From Dehalococcoidia bacterium (GTDB taxonomy: Bacteria; Chloroflexota; Dehalococcoidia; Tepidiformales; Tepidiformaceae): a DNA stretch of 58,200 bases. Shown here piece by piece: positions 25,634 to 34,051 of this stretch. The position numbers and the translations under genes are program-made. Under the pieces are notes generated by a model. That model did no database searches, was not told where the DNA came from, and saw only the letters and a list, made by a program, of their open reading frames with translations. Position 1 is the stretch's first letter, and every line of letters starts with the position of its first letter. The stretch is from positions 1 through 58,200 of the forward strand of contig JADLBC010000033.1 of the NCBI GenBank assembly GCA_020847985.1, written 5' to 3'.

Positions 25634-26125
25634 TCAGGACGCGGCCGTGGCGGCGCGCATGCGATCGGCCCCATCGAGGACCGCGCGGACGATCTTGTCG
25701 TAGCCGGTGCACCGGCAGAGGTTGCCGGCGAGCCAGTGGCGGATGCGGTCTTCGTCGGCGTTGGGCTCGGCCTCGAGGAGGGCCTTGGCGGCGACGATGA
25801 AGCCGGGGGTGCAGATGCCGCACTGGAGGGCGGCGTGTTCGAGGAACGCCTGCTGCAGCGGGTGGAGGTTGGCGCCATCGGCGACGCCTTCGATGGTAAC
25901 GAGCTGCTTGCCGTTCACTTCGGGGGCGAGGACGCAGCAGGCGTTGACGAGGGCACCATCGAGGATGACGTTGCAGGCGCCGCAGTTGCCGTTGTTGCAG
26001 CCTTCCTTGGAGCCGGTGAGGCCGAGGTCGTCGCGCAGGGCGGCGAGCAGGCTCTGGCCGGGCGCGGCGAGGAATTCGACTTCTTCGCCGTTGATCGTGG
26101 TCTGAATATGCAGCTTGTCGGTCAC
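25634..26125 (-). CDS. Molybdenum hydroxylase [2Fe-2S] subunit
   Basis: A 163-residue iron-sulfur subunit with two clusters. The plant-ferredoxin-type cluster ligands are Cys43, Cys48, Cys51 and Cys63 or 64. The C-terminal helical cluster uses Cys102 and Cys105 (CGICTPGF) and Cys137 and Cys139 (CRCTGY). It passes electrons from the Mo site to FAD. Its ATG overlaps the stop of the FAD subunit gene (ATGA), and ten bases separate it from the Mo subunit. Confidence 0.95.
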   Translation of the reverse strand: MTDKLHIQTTINGEEVEFLAAPGQSLLAALRDDLGLTGSKEGCNNGNCGACNVILDGALVNACCVLAPEVNGKQLVTIEGVADGANLHPLQQAFLEHAALQCGICTPGFIVAAKALLEAEPNADEDRIRHWLAGNLCRCTGYDKIVRAVLDGADRMRAATAAS

Positions 26126-26997
26126 GAGGCCCTCGCTCGTTCGATGGCGGTGCGGAGCACGCGGGCGGTAAGGACTCCGGCGAGGTGGCGGCGCTGATCG
26201 GCCGAACCGCGCATATCGGTGATGGGGCGTGCCGCGGCACGCGAGGCGGCGGCGGCGGCTTCGATGGCGGCTTCGCCCACGGGCTGGCCGACGAGCGCGG
26301 CGCCGGCCGCGGGCACGAGCAGGGGCGTCGGGGCAACGGCGCCGATGGCGATGCGCGCGGCGGTGAACGTCTGGCCATCGGCCGAGAGGGTGACGTTGGC
26401 GGCGGCGTTCGTAACGGAGATATCCATCTCGTTGCGGGGGATGAAGCGCTGGAAGGCGGCGCCGCTGTGGGCGGCCGGCGCGGGGATGCGCAGCGCGACC
26501 AGGAGCTCATCGGCGGCGAGGACGTTCTGGCCGGGGCCGGTACAGAACGCTTCGACGAGGACTTCGCGCTCCTGGCGCTTGCTGCGAATCTCGGCGATGG
26601 CACCGAGGGCGATGAGCGTCGGGATGGAATCGGCGGCGGGCGAGCTATTGCAAAGGTTGCCGCCGAGGCTGGCGCGGGACTGGATCTGGACGCCGCCGAT
26701 GAGCGAGGCCGAATCGATGATGGCCGGGAAGCGGCGGGCGACCTGGGAGTCGCCATAGATCCGGGCGCAGGGTGTGGCCGCGCCGATGCGAAGCGAGCCA
26801 TCGGCGAGGAACGTGAACTCGGTGAGTTCGCGAATCGCCTTGACATCGACCATGACACCGACGTCTCGCCGGTTTTCCCGGACCTGGATAATCAGGTCCG
26901 TGCCGCCTGCCAGGACGCGTGCATCGGCGCCGTGCTCGGCGAGCAAGGCGAGTGCATCGTCAAGGGTAGGCGGTGCCGCGTATGCGCGTGCTTGCAC
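26122..26997 (-). CDS. Molybdenum hydroxylase FAD-binding subunit
   Basis: A 291-residue CoxM/CutM-type flavoprotein. FAD-contact motifs are VLAGGTDLIIQVR near residue 30 and SRASLGGNLCNSSPAADSIPTLIAL near 108-132. The C-terminal domain has the family's GAVAPTPLLV segment. The GTG at 26997 is preceded by AGGAGG with good spacing, making it the first gene of the operon. Confidence 0.93.
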   Translation of the reverse strand: MQARAYAAPPTLDDALALLAEHGADARVLAGGTDLIIQVRENRRDVGVMVDVKAIRELTEFTFLADGSLRIGAATPCARIYGDSQVARRFPAIIDSASLIGGVQIQSRASLGGNLCNSSPAADSIPTLIALGAIAEIRSKRQEREVLVEAFCTGPGQNVLAADELLVALRIPAPAAHSGAAFQRFIPRNEMDISVTNAAANVTLSADGQTFTAARIAIGAVAPTPLLVPAAGAALVGQPVGEAAIEAAAAASRAAARPITDMRGSADQRRHLAGVLTARVLRTAIERARAS

Positions 26998-27049
26998 TCA
27001 TCCCCTCCTGAACCGGCCTCATGTTTTGGCCGGCCGTTGTGCTTGCTGA

Positions 27050-27078
27050 GGCATACCGGAACGGGGACGAATATGCAA
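27050..27078 (-). promoter_or_regulatory. Promoter of the molybdenum hydroxylase operon
   Basis: On the minus strand, TTGCAT (27073-27078) and TATGCC (27050-27055) are separated by 17 bases, upstream of the FAD-subunit GTG. An inverted repeat (GGCCGG/CCGGCC) lies in the predicted leader. Confidence 0.4.
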
Positions 27079-27128
27079 TGTCGGCCGGGTTCCCGGGGGG
27101 TTCGCGAGAAGCGTGCGGTGAGGCCAAT

Positions 27129-28076
27129 TCAGGGTGGGGCGGCGTCGAACCAGGCGAGGACGCGCAGGGCGCGAAGGGTGTTCCAGCGGCTGGGGCGGCC
27201 GTCACCATCTTCCAGTGCGAAGTGGATGGCGCCGGGATGGGTGTTCTCCAGCGGCCACGTGCCATCCGGATCGCGCTTCGCGCGGAGAATCGCGACGGCC
27301 TCGGCCATGCGGCGGTCCGGGGCCGAGCCGGTGGCACGGAAGTAGTCGAGCGCACGAAGGATGTCGTAGTGCCAGTAATAGGGGTAGGAGCACTGGAGCC
27401 AGGCGGGGTTCACGGCCTCGCCGGTGCTGGCGCGGCGGAAGAGGGCGCGCGTGAGGAGGTACTCCTCGCCCCGGCGGCGGGCCTCGGTGGTGGCGGGCGC
27501 TTCGCCACCGGCCTGATCGAACGCGAGGAGGCCTTCGAGCACGTTGATGGTCGTGGCGAAGGACGACCGAACGGATCCGCGCTCGGCCTCGCAATTCCAG
27601 CCGCCGTCCTCGAGCTGTTCGGCGAGCAGGCGATCGACGATGGCGGTGACGTCCTCGCCGAAGTAGGCCCCAATCGCGATGGTGCGGGCGTTGATGCAGG
27701 GCTCGACTTCGCCGCTGAAGAAGGGCTGTCCCTCGTGCTCCCAGCGGCAGTGCTCGCGAACGGCGGCGATGGCGGCGCGAACACGGGCGCCGGCGGGGTC
27801 GATGCCAAGCTCGCGGAGGAGTTGCAGCGTGGGGAGGGTCGAGGTCCAGGGTTGGCCTTTGGGGAGGTCGTGCCAATTGAACCCGGCGGGGAAGCAGGCG
27901 CCGCCGGCCCACTGGCCATCGGGGCCCTGGAGGGCAAGGAGGCGGGCACCCCAGCCTTCGCGGGCGATCCGGTCACGCTCGGCGGCGACGGCTTCGGGGG
28001 TCGCGCCGGCGAGGTCGCGGAGCACCTGCCAGCGGATGGCGGGGTCGGAATCAAGCAGCCATTCGGTCGGGGACAT
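27129..28076 (-). CDS. Terpene-cyclase/prenyltransferase-fold repeat protein
   Basis: A 315-residue protein with alpha-toroid repeats like those of squalene cyclases. QW-type motifs are visible in GPDGQWAGG, LEDGGWNCE and DPDGTWPLEN. It also carries WHDLPKGQPW and SYPYYWHYDILRALDYF, common in a conserved bacterial group without assigned activity. It lacks the DXDD catalytic motif of squalene-hopene cyclases, so it is probably not a cyclase. Its ATG has TATACT six bases upstream and no ribosome site. Confidence 0.8.
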   Translation of the reverse strand: MSPTEWLLDSDPAIRWQVLRDLAGATPEAVAAERDRIAREGWGARLLALQGPDGQWAGGACFPAGFNWHDLPKGQPWTSTLPTLQLLRELGIDPAGARVRAAIAAVREHCRWEHEGQPFFSGEVEPCINARTIAIGAYFGEDVTAIVDRLLAEQLEDGGWNCEAERGSVRSSFATTINVLEGLLAFDQAGGEAPATTEARRRGEEYLLTRALFRRASTGEAVNPAWLQCSYPYYWHYDILRALDYFRATGSAPDRRMAEAVAILRAKRDPDGTWPLENTHPGAIHFALEDGDGRPSRWNTLRALRVLAWFDAAPP

Positions 28077-28082
28077 GCGTGG

Positions 28083-28088
28083 AGTATA
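28083..28088 (-). promoter_or_regulatory. -10 box (TATACT) of the alpha-toroid protein
   Basis: TATACT ends six bases before the ATG at 28076 on the minus strand, predicting a leaderless mRNA. Confidence 0.5.
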
Positions 28089-28341
28089 GCGGCACGACGT
28101 TCGCGTTCATCGAAGACGCGGGTGGGTTCGCCGACTTCGACTTCGCCGTACCGGAGGGAGCCGGCACGTTCGTACACATGCAGGACGGCGCCGGCGGGCG
28201 CCCGGGGAGGGAGGCACCGGCGCGGGTGGTCCACCCGGGCCGGGCCTGGGCGAAGGGGCCATCGAAAGTCACCCGTTGCTCCCACCGTTGCTCCGAACGG
28301 GGCGTTCGGACCATGCTTCTTGGGTTGGGTGCAGGTTTGGG
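28089..28341. other. Intergenic stretch with a possible gene remnant
   Basis: No confident gene. On the plus strand, about 60 codons from 28079 have the GC-rich third positions typical of coding DNA here, but the frame then runs through the tRNA-Leu gene and has no recognisable product. It may be a decayed gene fragment or chance. The tRNA promoter must lie at the right end. Confidence 0.3.
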
Positions 28342-28422
28342 GCCGGGGTGGCGGAACGGCAGACGCAGCCGACTTAAACTCGGCGGCCGAAAGGCGTGGG
28401 GGTTCGAATCCCCCTCCCGGCA
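28342..28422 (+). tRNA. tRNA-Leu (anticodon UAA)
   Basis: The acceptor GCCGGGG pairs with TCCCGGC at 28415-28421. The anticodon arm GCCGA/TCGGC encloses the loop CTTAAAC, giving anticodon TAA. The long variable arm is typical of leucine tRNAs, and a T-arm with TTCGAAT is present. CCA is not encoded. Confidence 0.95.
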
Positions 28423-28455
28423 CACCCATGGTGCGTGCGGCTCCGGTTGGCGCCC

Positions 28456-29043
28456 TCAGCCGCCGGGGAGGCGGTGGGTGGTGACGGCGTAGGTGGCGGT
28501 GGGATGGCAAGGGGTGCGGTCCCAGGTGGACCAGCGGTGTTCGAGGGTGAGGCCGGCGTCGTGGGCGTGACGGTCGTAGTCCGCGAGGGTGAGCCGCCCG
28601 GGTTGGACCTGGAAGCCGGCGACGAGGCGGCCGCCGGGCGCGAGGTGCCGGGCCATGTTCGCCACGACCTGCGCCTCGCTGCCGGGGGCGAGGAAGATCA
28701 TGACGTTGCCGGCCATGACGATGAGGTCGAACGAGCGACCAAGGTCCGCGGTGGCGAGGTCGGCGGTGTGCCAGGGGATCCCGGGGGCTTTCTCGCGGGC
28801 TACGGCGAGCATGTCCGGGTCGATATCGATACCGGCGACGTCGTAGCCACGGCGGGCGAGTTCGCGGGCTACGCGGCCGGTACCGCAGCCGGCATCGAGG
28901 ACGGATGCGGGGTGGAAGCTGGCGATGAGGTCGGCCTCGCCGTGGACGTTTTCGCCGGCGGCGGCGCGGCGTTCGTAGGCGGCGTCGTAGTCCGCGGGAT
29001 TGACGCTCCGGCTTCGCAGCCAGCGGTTCTGTTCGGCGGTCAC
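28456..29043 (-). CDS. Class I SAM-dependent methyltransferase
   Basis: A 195-residue methyltransferase. The SAM-binding site is clear: VLDAGCGTGRVARELARRG (motif I), then GIDIDPDML and the DLIVMAGNVMIF segment (motif IV). The N-terminus YDAAYERRAAAGENVHGEADL is common in small-molecule methyltransferases. The substrate is unknown. Its GTG overlaps the stop of the cyclophilin gene (GTGA). Confidence 0.9.
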   Translation of the reverse strand: MTAEQNRWLRSRSVNPADYDAAYERRAAAGENVHGEADLIASFHPASVLDAGCGTGRVARELARRGYDVAGIDIDPDMLAVAREKAPGIPWHTADLATADLGRSFDLIVMAGNVMIFLAPGSEAQVVANMARHLAPGGRLVAGFQVQPGRLTLADYDRHAHDAGLTLEHRWSTWDRTPCHPTATYAVTTHRLPGG

Positions 29044-29765
29044 TGGCCCTGGGGGGTTTCGATGATGGTGATGGTCTGGATGCGGTCGCCCTGGCGGATG
29101 GCGAGGACGACATCCATGCCCTTCGTCACCTGGCCGAACGGGTAGAAGCGGGCCTGGTTCGGCATGTCCTGGTCGAGGGCGGCGTTGTTGGCGAGGTTGA
29201 TGAACCACTGGCTGCCGAACTTCGTGGAGCCGGCGGCGCGGGCCATGGAGACGTAGCCGGCCTGGTTCTTGTAGTCGTTTGGTTCCTGTTCGGTTTCGAA
29301 GCCGGGGCCGCCGCCGCCGGTGCCGGTGGGGTCGCCGGCCTGGACGACGAAGCCGCTGACGACGCGGTGGAAGGTGATGTTGTTATAGAAGCCCTTGCGG
29401 GCGAGGAAGACGAAGGCGTTGACGGTGTTCGGGGAGCGGTCATCGAAGAGCTTGATGGTGATTTCGCCCTTCGCGGTGGCGATGACGGCGGTGTAATCCT
29501 TCGTCGCGGCATCGATGACTTTGTCGGCGGCGGGGAAGCGGAGGGGTGCGGTGGTGGGGGTGCGGACGGCGGTCGCGGCGGACGTGGGGGAGGCTGCGGG
29601 CAGGTCGGAGGCGGCCGTGGCGGGCGTGTTCGTGGGCGCTGCCGTGGGCATGGCGGCGGTGGAGGCGTCGTCGTCATCATCGCCACCGCAGGCGGCGAAG
29701 GCGGTGAGTGCGAGGAGCGCGAGGCAGGCGGCGGCGAGCGCGGCGAAGCGGGGACGGCGAATCAT
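29040..29765 (-). CDS. Lipoprotein cyclophilin-type peptidyl-prolyl isomerase
   Basis: A 241-residue exported isomerase. The signal ends LTAFAAC (lipobox), followed by an Asp run and a Thr/Ala/Pro linker to about residue 70. The cyclophilin domain shows VNAFVFLARKGFYNNITFHRVV, FVVQAGDPTGTGGGGPGFETE, VSMARA, GSQWFI and FGQVTKGMDVV, with the catalytic Arg in FHRV. It probably assists folding of secreted proteins at the membrane surface. GAGGTG precedes the ATG. Confidence 0.94.
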   Translation of the reverse strand: MIRRPRFAALAAACLALLALTAFAACGGDDDDDASTAAMPTAAPTNTPATAASDLPAASPTSAATAVRTPTTAPLRFPAADKVIDAATKDYTAVIATAKGEITIKLFDDRSPNTVNAFVFLARKGFYNNITFHRVVSGFVVQAGDPTGTGGGGPGFETEQEPNDYKNQAGYVSMARAAGSTKFGSQWFINLANNAALDQDMPNQARFYPFGQVTKGMDVVLAIRQGDRIQTITIIETPQGQ

Positions 29766-29907
29766 GCGGGACACCTCGTGGGGATGCGGCGAGCGCCGTG
29801 TGGGCGCGCGGGGTGTCTCGACTGTAGCAAGGGCGGGGGGAAGGGTCGCGCGGCCGGGTCGGGTGCGGTTCGTGACCCGGCCCGGCCCGCGCGTTCGAAT
29901 TCGAACC

Positions 29908-31062
29908 CTAGTAGAGGAACATGGGCTTACCGAGGAGGTGGCTGACCTTGGGCCGGTACTCCTGGCTGTCGTACAGCTCGGCGACATCGACGCGCTTGGT
30001 GCCGAGGCCGGAGGTTTCGATGGGCACGGTGGTGTAGACGCCGCTCTGGAGGGCGACCATGCGGCCGAAGTGGTTCTGGCCGATGAGGCCGATGGCGAGG
30101 CGCCCGTAGGAGGTGGCGACCATGCGGTCGAGTGAGTCGGGGGCGCCGGCGCGCATGAGGTAGGCGATCTGCTGGTTCACGATGTCGATGCCGGTGAGCT
30201 TCTTGAGGGCATCGCCGATGACGATGCCGATGCCGCCGAGCTTCTTATGTCCGTACGCGTCTTCCTGGCCGTATTCGATGATCTGGCCGCCGGCCATGGA
30301 GGCGCCTTCGGAGACGGTGATGATGGCGTAGTTCGAGGGGTTTCGTTTGCGGTCCTGGACGATGAGCGAGGCGAGCCGTTCGATATCGAAGGGCACTTCG
30401 CTGATGAGGGCGCGGTCGACATCGGCGAGGTAGGCGGAGATGAGGGAGGTCTCGCCGCTATTGCGGCCGAAGAGTTCGACGACGGCGATGCGTTCGTGGC
30501 TGCCCGTCGGGGTGCGGAGGGCGTTGATGAGGTCGACGCTGCGGGTGACGGCGGTGCTGAAGCCGATGCAGTAGTCGGTGCCATAGACGTCGTTGTCCAT
30601 GGTCTTGGGGATGGCGATGACGCGGACGCCTTCGGTGTGGAGGCGGACGGCGTAGGAGAGGGTATCGTCGCCGCCGATGGCGATGATGACATCGAGCCCG
30701 AGGGCGTTGATGACTTCGAGCACGTAGGGGGTGCAATCGACGGTCTTCTGGCCTTCGGCGAAGGGGAAGCGGTCCTTGAGGAAGCCGGGGAGGTCGGCGG
30801 CGCGGACCCTCTGGGGGTTGGTGCGTGAGGTGTGCAGGTGCGTGCCGCCGTAGCGGTCGATGGTGCGGACCTGCTTGCGGTCGAGGGGGTCGATCCACTC
30901 CGAGGCGGTGTTTTCGGCGGGATTGAAGTGGAGCAGGCCGGCCCAGCCGCGGCGGATGCCGACGACTTCCCAGCCGTTTTCATCGGCGCCGTTGACGACG
31001 GCTTTGATGCAGGGGTTGAGGCCGGGGACATCGCCCCCGCCGGTGAGAATGCCAATACGCAT
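29908..31062 (-). CDS. pfp: 6-Phosphofructokinase, PPi-dependent type
   Basis: A 384-residue PfkA-family enzyme that phosphorylates fructose 6-phosphate. The phosphoryl-donor site reads GGDDTL (130-135) instead of the GGDGS of ATP enzymes, and the catalytic loop is PKTMDND (152-158) with Lys153 where ATP enzymes have Gly. Both features mark pyrophosphate-dependent enzymes, which work reversibly. Sugar-binding residues appear in FGRNSG and SEGA. GGAGG precedes the ATG at 31062. It is transcribed alone, with a possible TAGGAT box near 31118. Confidence 0.92.
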   Translation of the reverse strand: MRIGILTGGGDVPGLNPCIKAVVNGADENGWEVVGIRRGWAGLLHFNPAENTASEWIDPLDRKQVRTIDRYGGTHLHTSRTNPQRVRAADLPGFLKDRFPFAEGQKTVDCTPYVLEVINALGLDVIIAIGGDDTLSYAVRLHTEGVRVIAIPKTMDNDVYGTDYCIGFSTAVTRSVDLINALRTPTGSHERIAVVELFGRNSGETSLISAYLADVDRALISEVPFDIERLASLIVQDRKRNPSNYAIITVSEGASMAGGQIIEYGQEDAYGHKKLGGIGIVIGDALKKLTGIDIVNQQIAYLMRAGAPDSLDRMVATSYGRLAIGLIGQNHFGRMVALQSGVYTTVPIETSGLGTKRVDVAELYDSQEYRPKVSHLLGKPMFLY

Positions 31063-31261
31063 GTGCGTCCTCCGTGCGCGGCTGCCCGGAAGGGGCGAGG
31101 GCCGGCGCCGGATTCGATCCTAGATCGGGAGTGTTTCGAGCGGGAGCGCCACGCGGCCAAATAAGGGAACGCCCGGCCGGTAAACGGGGTGCCGGCGCGA
31201 TAGGGTGCGCGGACGATGACGAACCGGGGGGCGAAGGGGGTGCGGCGGGCGCGCGAGCGTG

Positions 31262-31267
31262 TAGGCT
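31262..31267 (+). promoter_or_regulatory. -10 box (TAGGCT) of the MalY/PatB gene
   Basis: TAGGCT ends seven bases before the ATG at 31275, with no Shine-Dalgarno sequence. The identical spacing and box occur at the lipoprotein gene at 21359. Confidence 0.5.
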
Positions 31268-31274
31268 ACCGCGC

Positions 31275-32450
31275 ATGGGATACGACTTCGACACCGTGTA
31301 CGACCGCCGGGGGACCGACAGCTCCAAGTGGGGGCGGGTGGAGCCCGATGTGCTGCCCATGCCCGTGGCGGACATGGACTTCAAGTCGCCGGAGCCGATC
31401 CGGCGAGCGCTGCGGGAGCGGGTGGAACACGGGTTCTATGGCTACGGGCTGGCGCGCGAGGAGTTGCACCAGGCGTTCACGGCGCGGCTGAAGCGGCGCT
31501 ACGGGTGGGAGGTGCCGCAGGAGGCGGTGCTGCCCATCCCGGGGGTGATCCCGGGGTTCAATATCGCGCTGCGGGCGTTGACGAAGCCGGGCGACAGCGT
31601 GGCCGTGCAGCTGCCGGCCTACCCGCCGATTTTGAACGCGCACACGCATCACGGCATCGCGCGGCACGATGCGATGCTCGTGCGCGGCGACTCGGGGCGG
31701 TACGAAATCGACTTCGACAGCTTCCGGGCGGCAATCGACGGGACGACGCGGGCGTTCATCCTCTGCAATCCGCATAACCCGGTGGGGCGCGCGTTTTCGC
31801 CGGACGAGCTTCGAGCGATGGCGGAGATCTGCCTGGACCGGGGGCTGTGGATCATCGCGGACGAGATCCATTGCGACCTGACGCTGGGGGACGCGGTGCA
31901 CACGCCGATCGCGAGCCTTTCGCCGGAGCTCGCGGAGCGCACGATCACGCTGATGGCGCCGAGCAAGACGTTCAACCTGGCGGGGATGAAGGCATCGCTG
32001 GCGGTAGTGACGAACCCGGAGCTGCGGGCGGCGTTCGAAGGCGGCAAGGGCGGCCTCGTGGGTGCCGTGAACATCATGGGGTACGCGGCGATGACGGCCG
32101 CCTACCGCGATTGCGATGACTGGCTCGCGGAGCTGCAGGCGTACCTGACGGCGAACCGCGACTTCGTGACGGCGTTCGTGCGCGAGGAGATGCCGGCCCT
32201 GCGGATGGCGCCGCCGGAGGCGACCTACCTGGCCTGGATCGACTGCAACGCGATCGGGGCGCCGGGTGGCGATGCCGCCGGGTGGATCCTCGGGAATGCG
32301 CGGGTGTCGCTGAACGACGGGCGGACGTTCGGCGAGCCCGGGTCCGGGTTCGTGCGGCTGAACTTCGGGACGCCGCGTTCGCAGCTGCGGGAGGGGCTGG
32401 AGCGCATCGCGAAGGCGGTGGCGGCGCATGGAGCGGGCGGCGGCGTGTAG
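31275..32450 (+). CDS. MalY/PatB-family PLP aminotransferase (C-S lyase type)
   Basis: A 391-residue fold-type I PLP enzyme. The N-terminus DFDTVYDRRGTDSSKWG and PMPVADMDFKSP are signatures of the MalY/PatB family. Cofactor residues are visible in CNPHNPVGRAF, ADEIHCDL and SKTFNLAG, with the Schiff-base Lys at 231. Family members cleave cystathionine or other cysteine conjugates to a thiol, pyruvate and ammonia. The substrate here is unknown. The predicted mRNA is leaderless; the NUDIX gene follows 11 bases after its stop. Confidence 0.93.
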   Translation: MGYDFDTVYDRRGTDSSKWGRVEPDVLPMPVADMDFKSPEPIRRALRERVEHGFYGYGLAREELHQAFTARLKRRYGWEVPQEAVLPIPGVIPGFNIALRALTKPGDSVAVQLPAYPPILNAHTHHGIARHDAMLVRGDSGRYEIDFDSFRAAIDGTTRAFILCNPHNPVGRAFSPDELRAMAEICLDRGLWIIADEIHCDLTLGDAVHTPIASLSPELAERTITLMAPSKTFNLAGMKASLAVVTNPELRAAFEGGKGGLVGAVNIMGYAAMTAAYRDCDDWLAELQAYLTANRDFVTAFVREEMPALRMAPPEATYLAWIDCNAIGAPGGDAAGWILGNARVSLNDGRTFGEPGSGFVRLNFGTPRSQLREGLERIAKAVAAHGAGGGV

Positions 32451-32453
32451 ACT
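32448..32453 (+). promoter_or_regulatory. -10 box (TAGACT) of the NUDIX gene
   Basis: TAGACT overlaps the stop codon of the preceding gene and ends eight bases before the ATG at 32462. An internal leaderless promoter is likely. Confidence 0.45.
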
Positions 32454-32461
32454 GCGGCGCC

Positions 32462-33049
32462 ATGACGATCATGAACTACTGCCCGAAGTGCGCCGCGCCC
32501 CTCACGACGAAGTTCGATGGAGGCCGCGAACGGTCGGCTTGCCCGGCCGATGGCTGCGGCTTCATCCACTTCGGGGAGTTCTCCATCGGCTGCGCCGGGG
32601 TGGTGCTGCAGGACGACCGGGCGCTGCTGGTGCAGCGTGGCTGGCAGCCGTTCGCGGGTTCGTGGCAGATCCCGGGCGGGTATGTGGAGCACGATGAGCC
32701 GCTGGCCGAGGCGGTGGAGCGCGAAGTGCTGGAAGAGGCGGGCGTGACGGCGGTGGTGCGCGATGTGCTGGCGTTCCGGCACCTGCTCGGCGGTCCCGGG
32801 AGCACCAACATGTACGTCGTGTTCCGGCTCGAGCTTGTGGGCGGCGAACCGAAGTGCGACGGCGACGAGATCAAGGACGTGGGCTTCTTCACGCTGCCGG
32901 AGATGGAGCGCATGGAGGCCGTGCAGGGGCTTTCGAAGTGGGCGATCGAGAAGGCGCTGCTGGTACCGCACGGTCGCGGGCTGCTTCGCGACCACCTGGG
33001 CCCGGGAGCGAACCGCCCGGGATGGCAGCTCTTCGGGGTGCCGCACTAG
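32462..33049 (+). CDS. NUDIX hydrolase with zinc-ribbon N-terminus
   Basis: A 195-residue NUDIX enzyme. The N-terminal zinc ribbon has CPKC and CPADGCGF (four Cys). The NUDIX box GGYVEHDEPLAEAVEREVLEEAGV is complete, with the REVLEE metal-binding core. Zinc-ribbon NUDIX proteins act on nucleotide-linked substrates such as NADH or ADP-ribose, but this group is broad. It lies directly after the MalY-like gene and converges with the alpha/beta hydrolase. Confidence 0.93.
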   Translation: MTIMNYCPKCAAPLTTKFDGGRERSACPADGCGFIHFGEFSIGCAGVVLQDDRALLVQRGWQPFAGSWQIPGGYVEHDEPLAEAVEREVLEEAGVTAVVRDVLAFRHLLGGPGSTNMYVVFRLELVGGEPKCDGDEIKDVGFFTLPEMERMEAVQGLSKWAIEKALLVPHGRGLLRDHLGPGANRPGWQLFGVPH

Positions 33050-33070
33050 GCGCGGGCGCGCGGCGCGCGG

Positions 33071-33799
33071 TCAGCCGCAGCCGCGAATATGGTCGCGCAG
33101 GAGGGCGTTGAACGCCTCGGGAGCTTCGAGGTTCGAGAGGTGGCCGGCGCCGGGGATGATTTCGAACCGTGCCCCGGGGATGCCCGCGAGCGTCGACTGC
33201 GTGACCGCGGGCGGGATGAGCGTATCGCCCGCCGATGTGATGACGAGCGTGGGGACGCTGATGTTCGGAAGGTCGCCGAGGGCGTTGGGGCGGGCGGCCA
33301 TGGCCTCGGCGGCGCGCGCGATGGATTCCGGCGCCTGGCGGGCGATGATGCCCTTCACGCGGGCGAGGAGCGCGGGCGGGGCGGCCTCGCCGAGCAGCGG
33401 CGGCGGGTTCTCGGCGAGGATGTTGCCTTCGCTGCGAAGGCGAGCGGCGAGCGCGGCGCGGCGTTCGCGGGCGGCCTCGTCATCGGCGTCGGCGCGGGTG
33501 TTGGCGAGCACGAGGCCGCGCACGCGCGCCGGATAGCGGCGAAGGAACGCGAGCGCGACATAGCCGCCCATGGAGAGGCCGCACACGACAGCGCGATCGA
33601 TGCCGGCGCGGGTCATGGCCTCGGCGGCGGCGCCGGCGGCGCTATCGATGGTCGGCGGGAGCGCGGGAGCGGGGGATTCGCCGAAGCCAGGGAAGTCCGG
33701 CGCGACGACGGTGCAGGCGCCGCGGAAGGCTTCGGCCTGGGGCTCCCACATGGTGTGGTCGAGCGGGAAGGCGTGCAGCAGCAGGACGCCATCGGGCAT
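33071..33799 (-). CDS. Alpha/beta hydrolase
   Basis: A 242-residue hydrolase. It has LLLHAFPLDHTMW, the nucleophile Ser in GLSMGGYVAL (about residue 75), an acid residue near ITSAGDTLIP, and the His in IPGAGHLSNLEAPE. It resembles 3-oxoadipate enol-lactonase and esterase relatives, but no substrate can be named. GGAG precedes the ATG. It probably shares a transcript with the small gene 18 bases upstream. Confidence 0.9.
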   Translation of the reverse strand: MPDGVLLLHAFPLDHTMWEPQAEAFRGACTVVAPDFPGFGESPAPALPPTIDSAAGAAAEAMTRAGIDRAVVCGLSMGGYVALAFLRRYPARVRGLVLANTRADADDEAARERRAALAARLRSEGNILAENPPPLLGEAAPPALLARVKGIIARQAPESIARAAEAMAARPNALGDLPNISVPTLVITSAGDTLIPPAVTQSTLAGIPGARFEIIPGAGHLSNLEAPEAFNALLRDHIRGCG

Positions 33800-33817
33800 G
33801 GGAGAACTCCGGGCGGG

Positions 33818-34051
33818 TCAGGTGGTCTGGTGGAGGCCCGTTCGCAGCGGGTGAATCCACTCCGAGACGTCGGCCTGGCCGGGAGCGCGGATGCGGATCT
33901 GGGCGACAACGGCGGCGGCGCGGGCGACGAAGCGGGCGCGTTCGATGGCGGCGGCGCGGTTCGCGAAGCGTTCCACGGAGGGATGGCGGTCGCCGTAGAC
34001 GAGGGCCCAGCCGCCATCGGCCTCGGTGATTTCGAGAAGGAGAGGCTCCAT
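33818..34051 (-). CDS. Small protein of unknown function
   Basis: A 77-residue protein with no signal peptide or membrane segment. An N-terminal beta-like stretch (LLLEITEADGGWALVYGD) is followed by an Ala/Arg-rich helix. It distantly recalls DUF2188-type small proteins, a weak resemblance only. CATACT lies six bases before the ATG, without a ribosome site. Confidence 0.6.
   Translation of the reverse strand: MEPLLLEITEADGGWALVYGDRHPSVERFANRAAAIERARFVARAAAVVAQIRIRAPGQADVSEWIHPLRTGLHQTT

Noticed and set aside
24331..25800. 489-residue plus-strand open frame
   Set aside because: Antisense to the molybdenum hydroxylase large and Fe-S subunits.
28051..28425. Minus-strand open frame over tRNA-Leu (starts CREGDSNPHAF)
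   Set aside because: A classic false protein made by reading a tRNA gene backwards.
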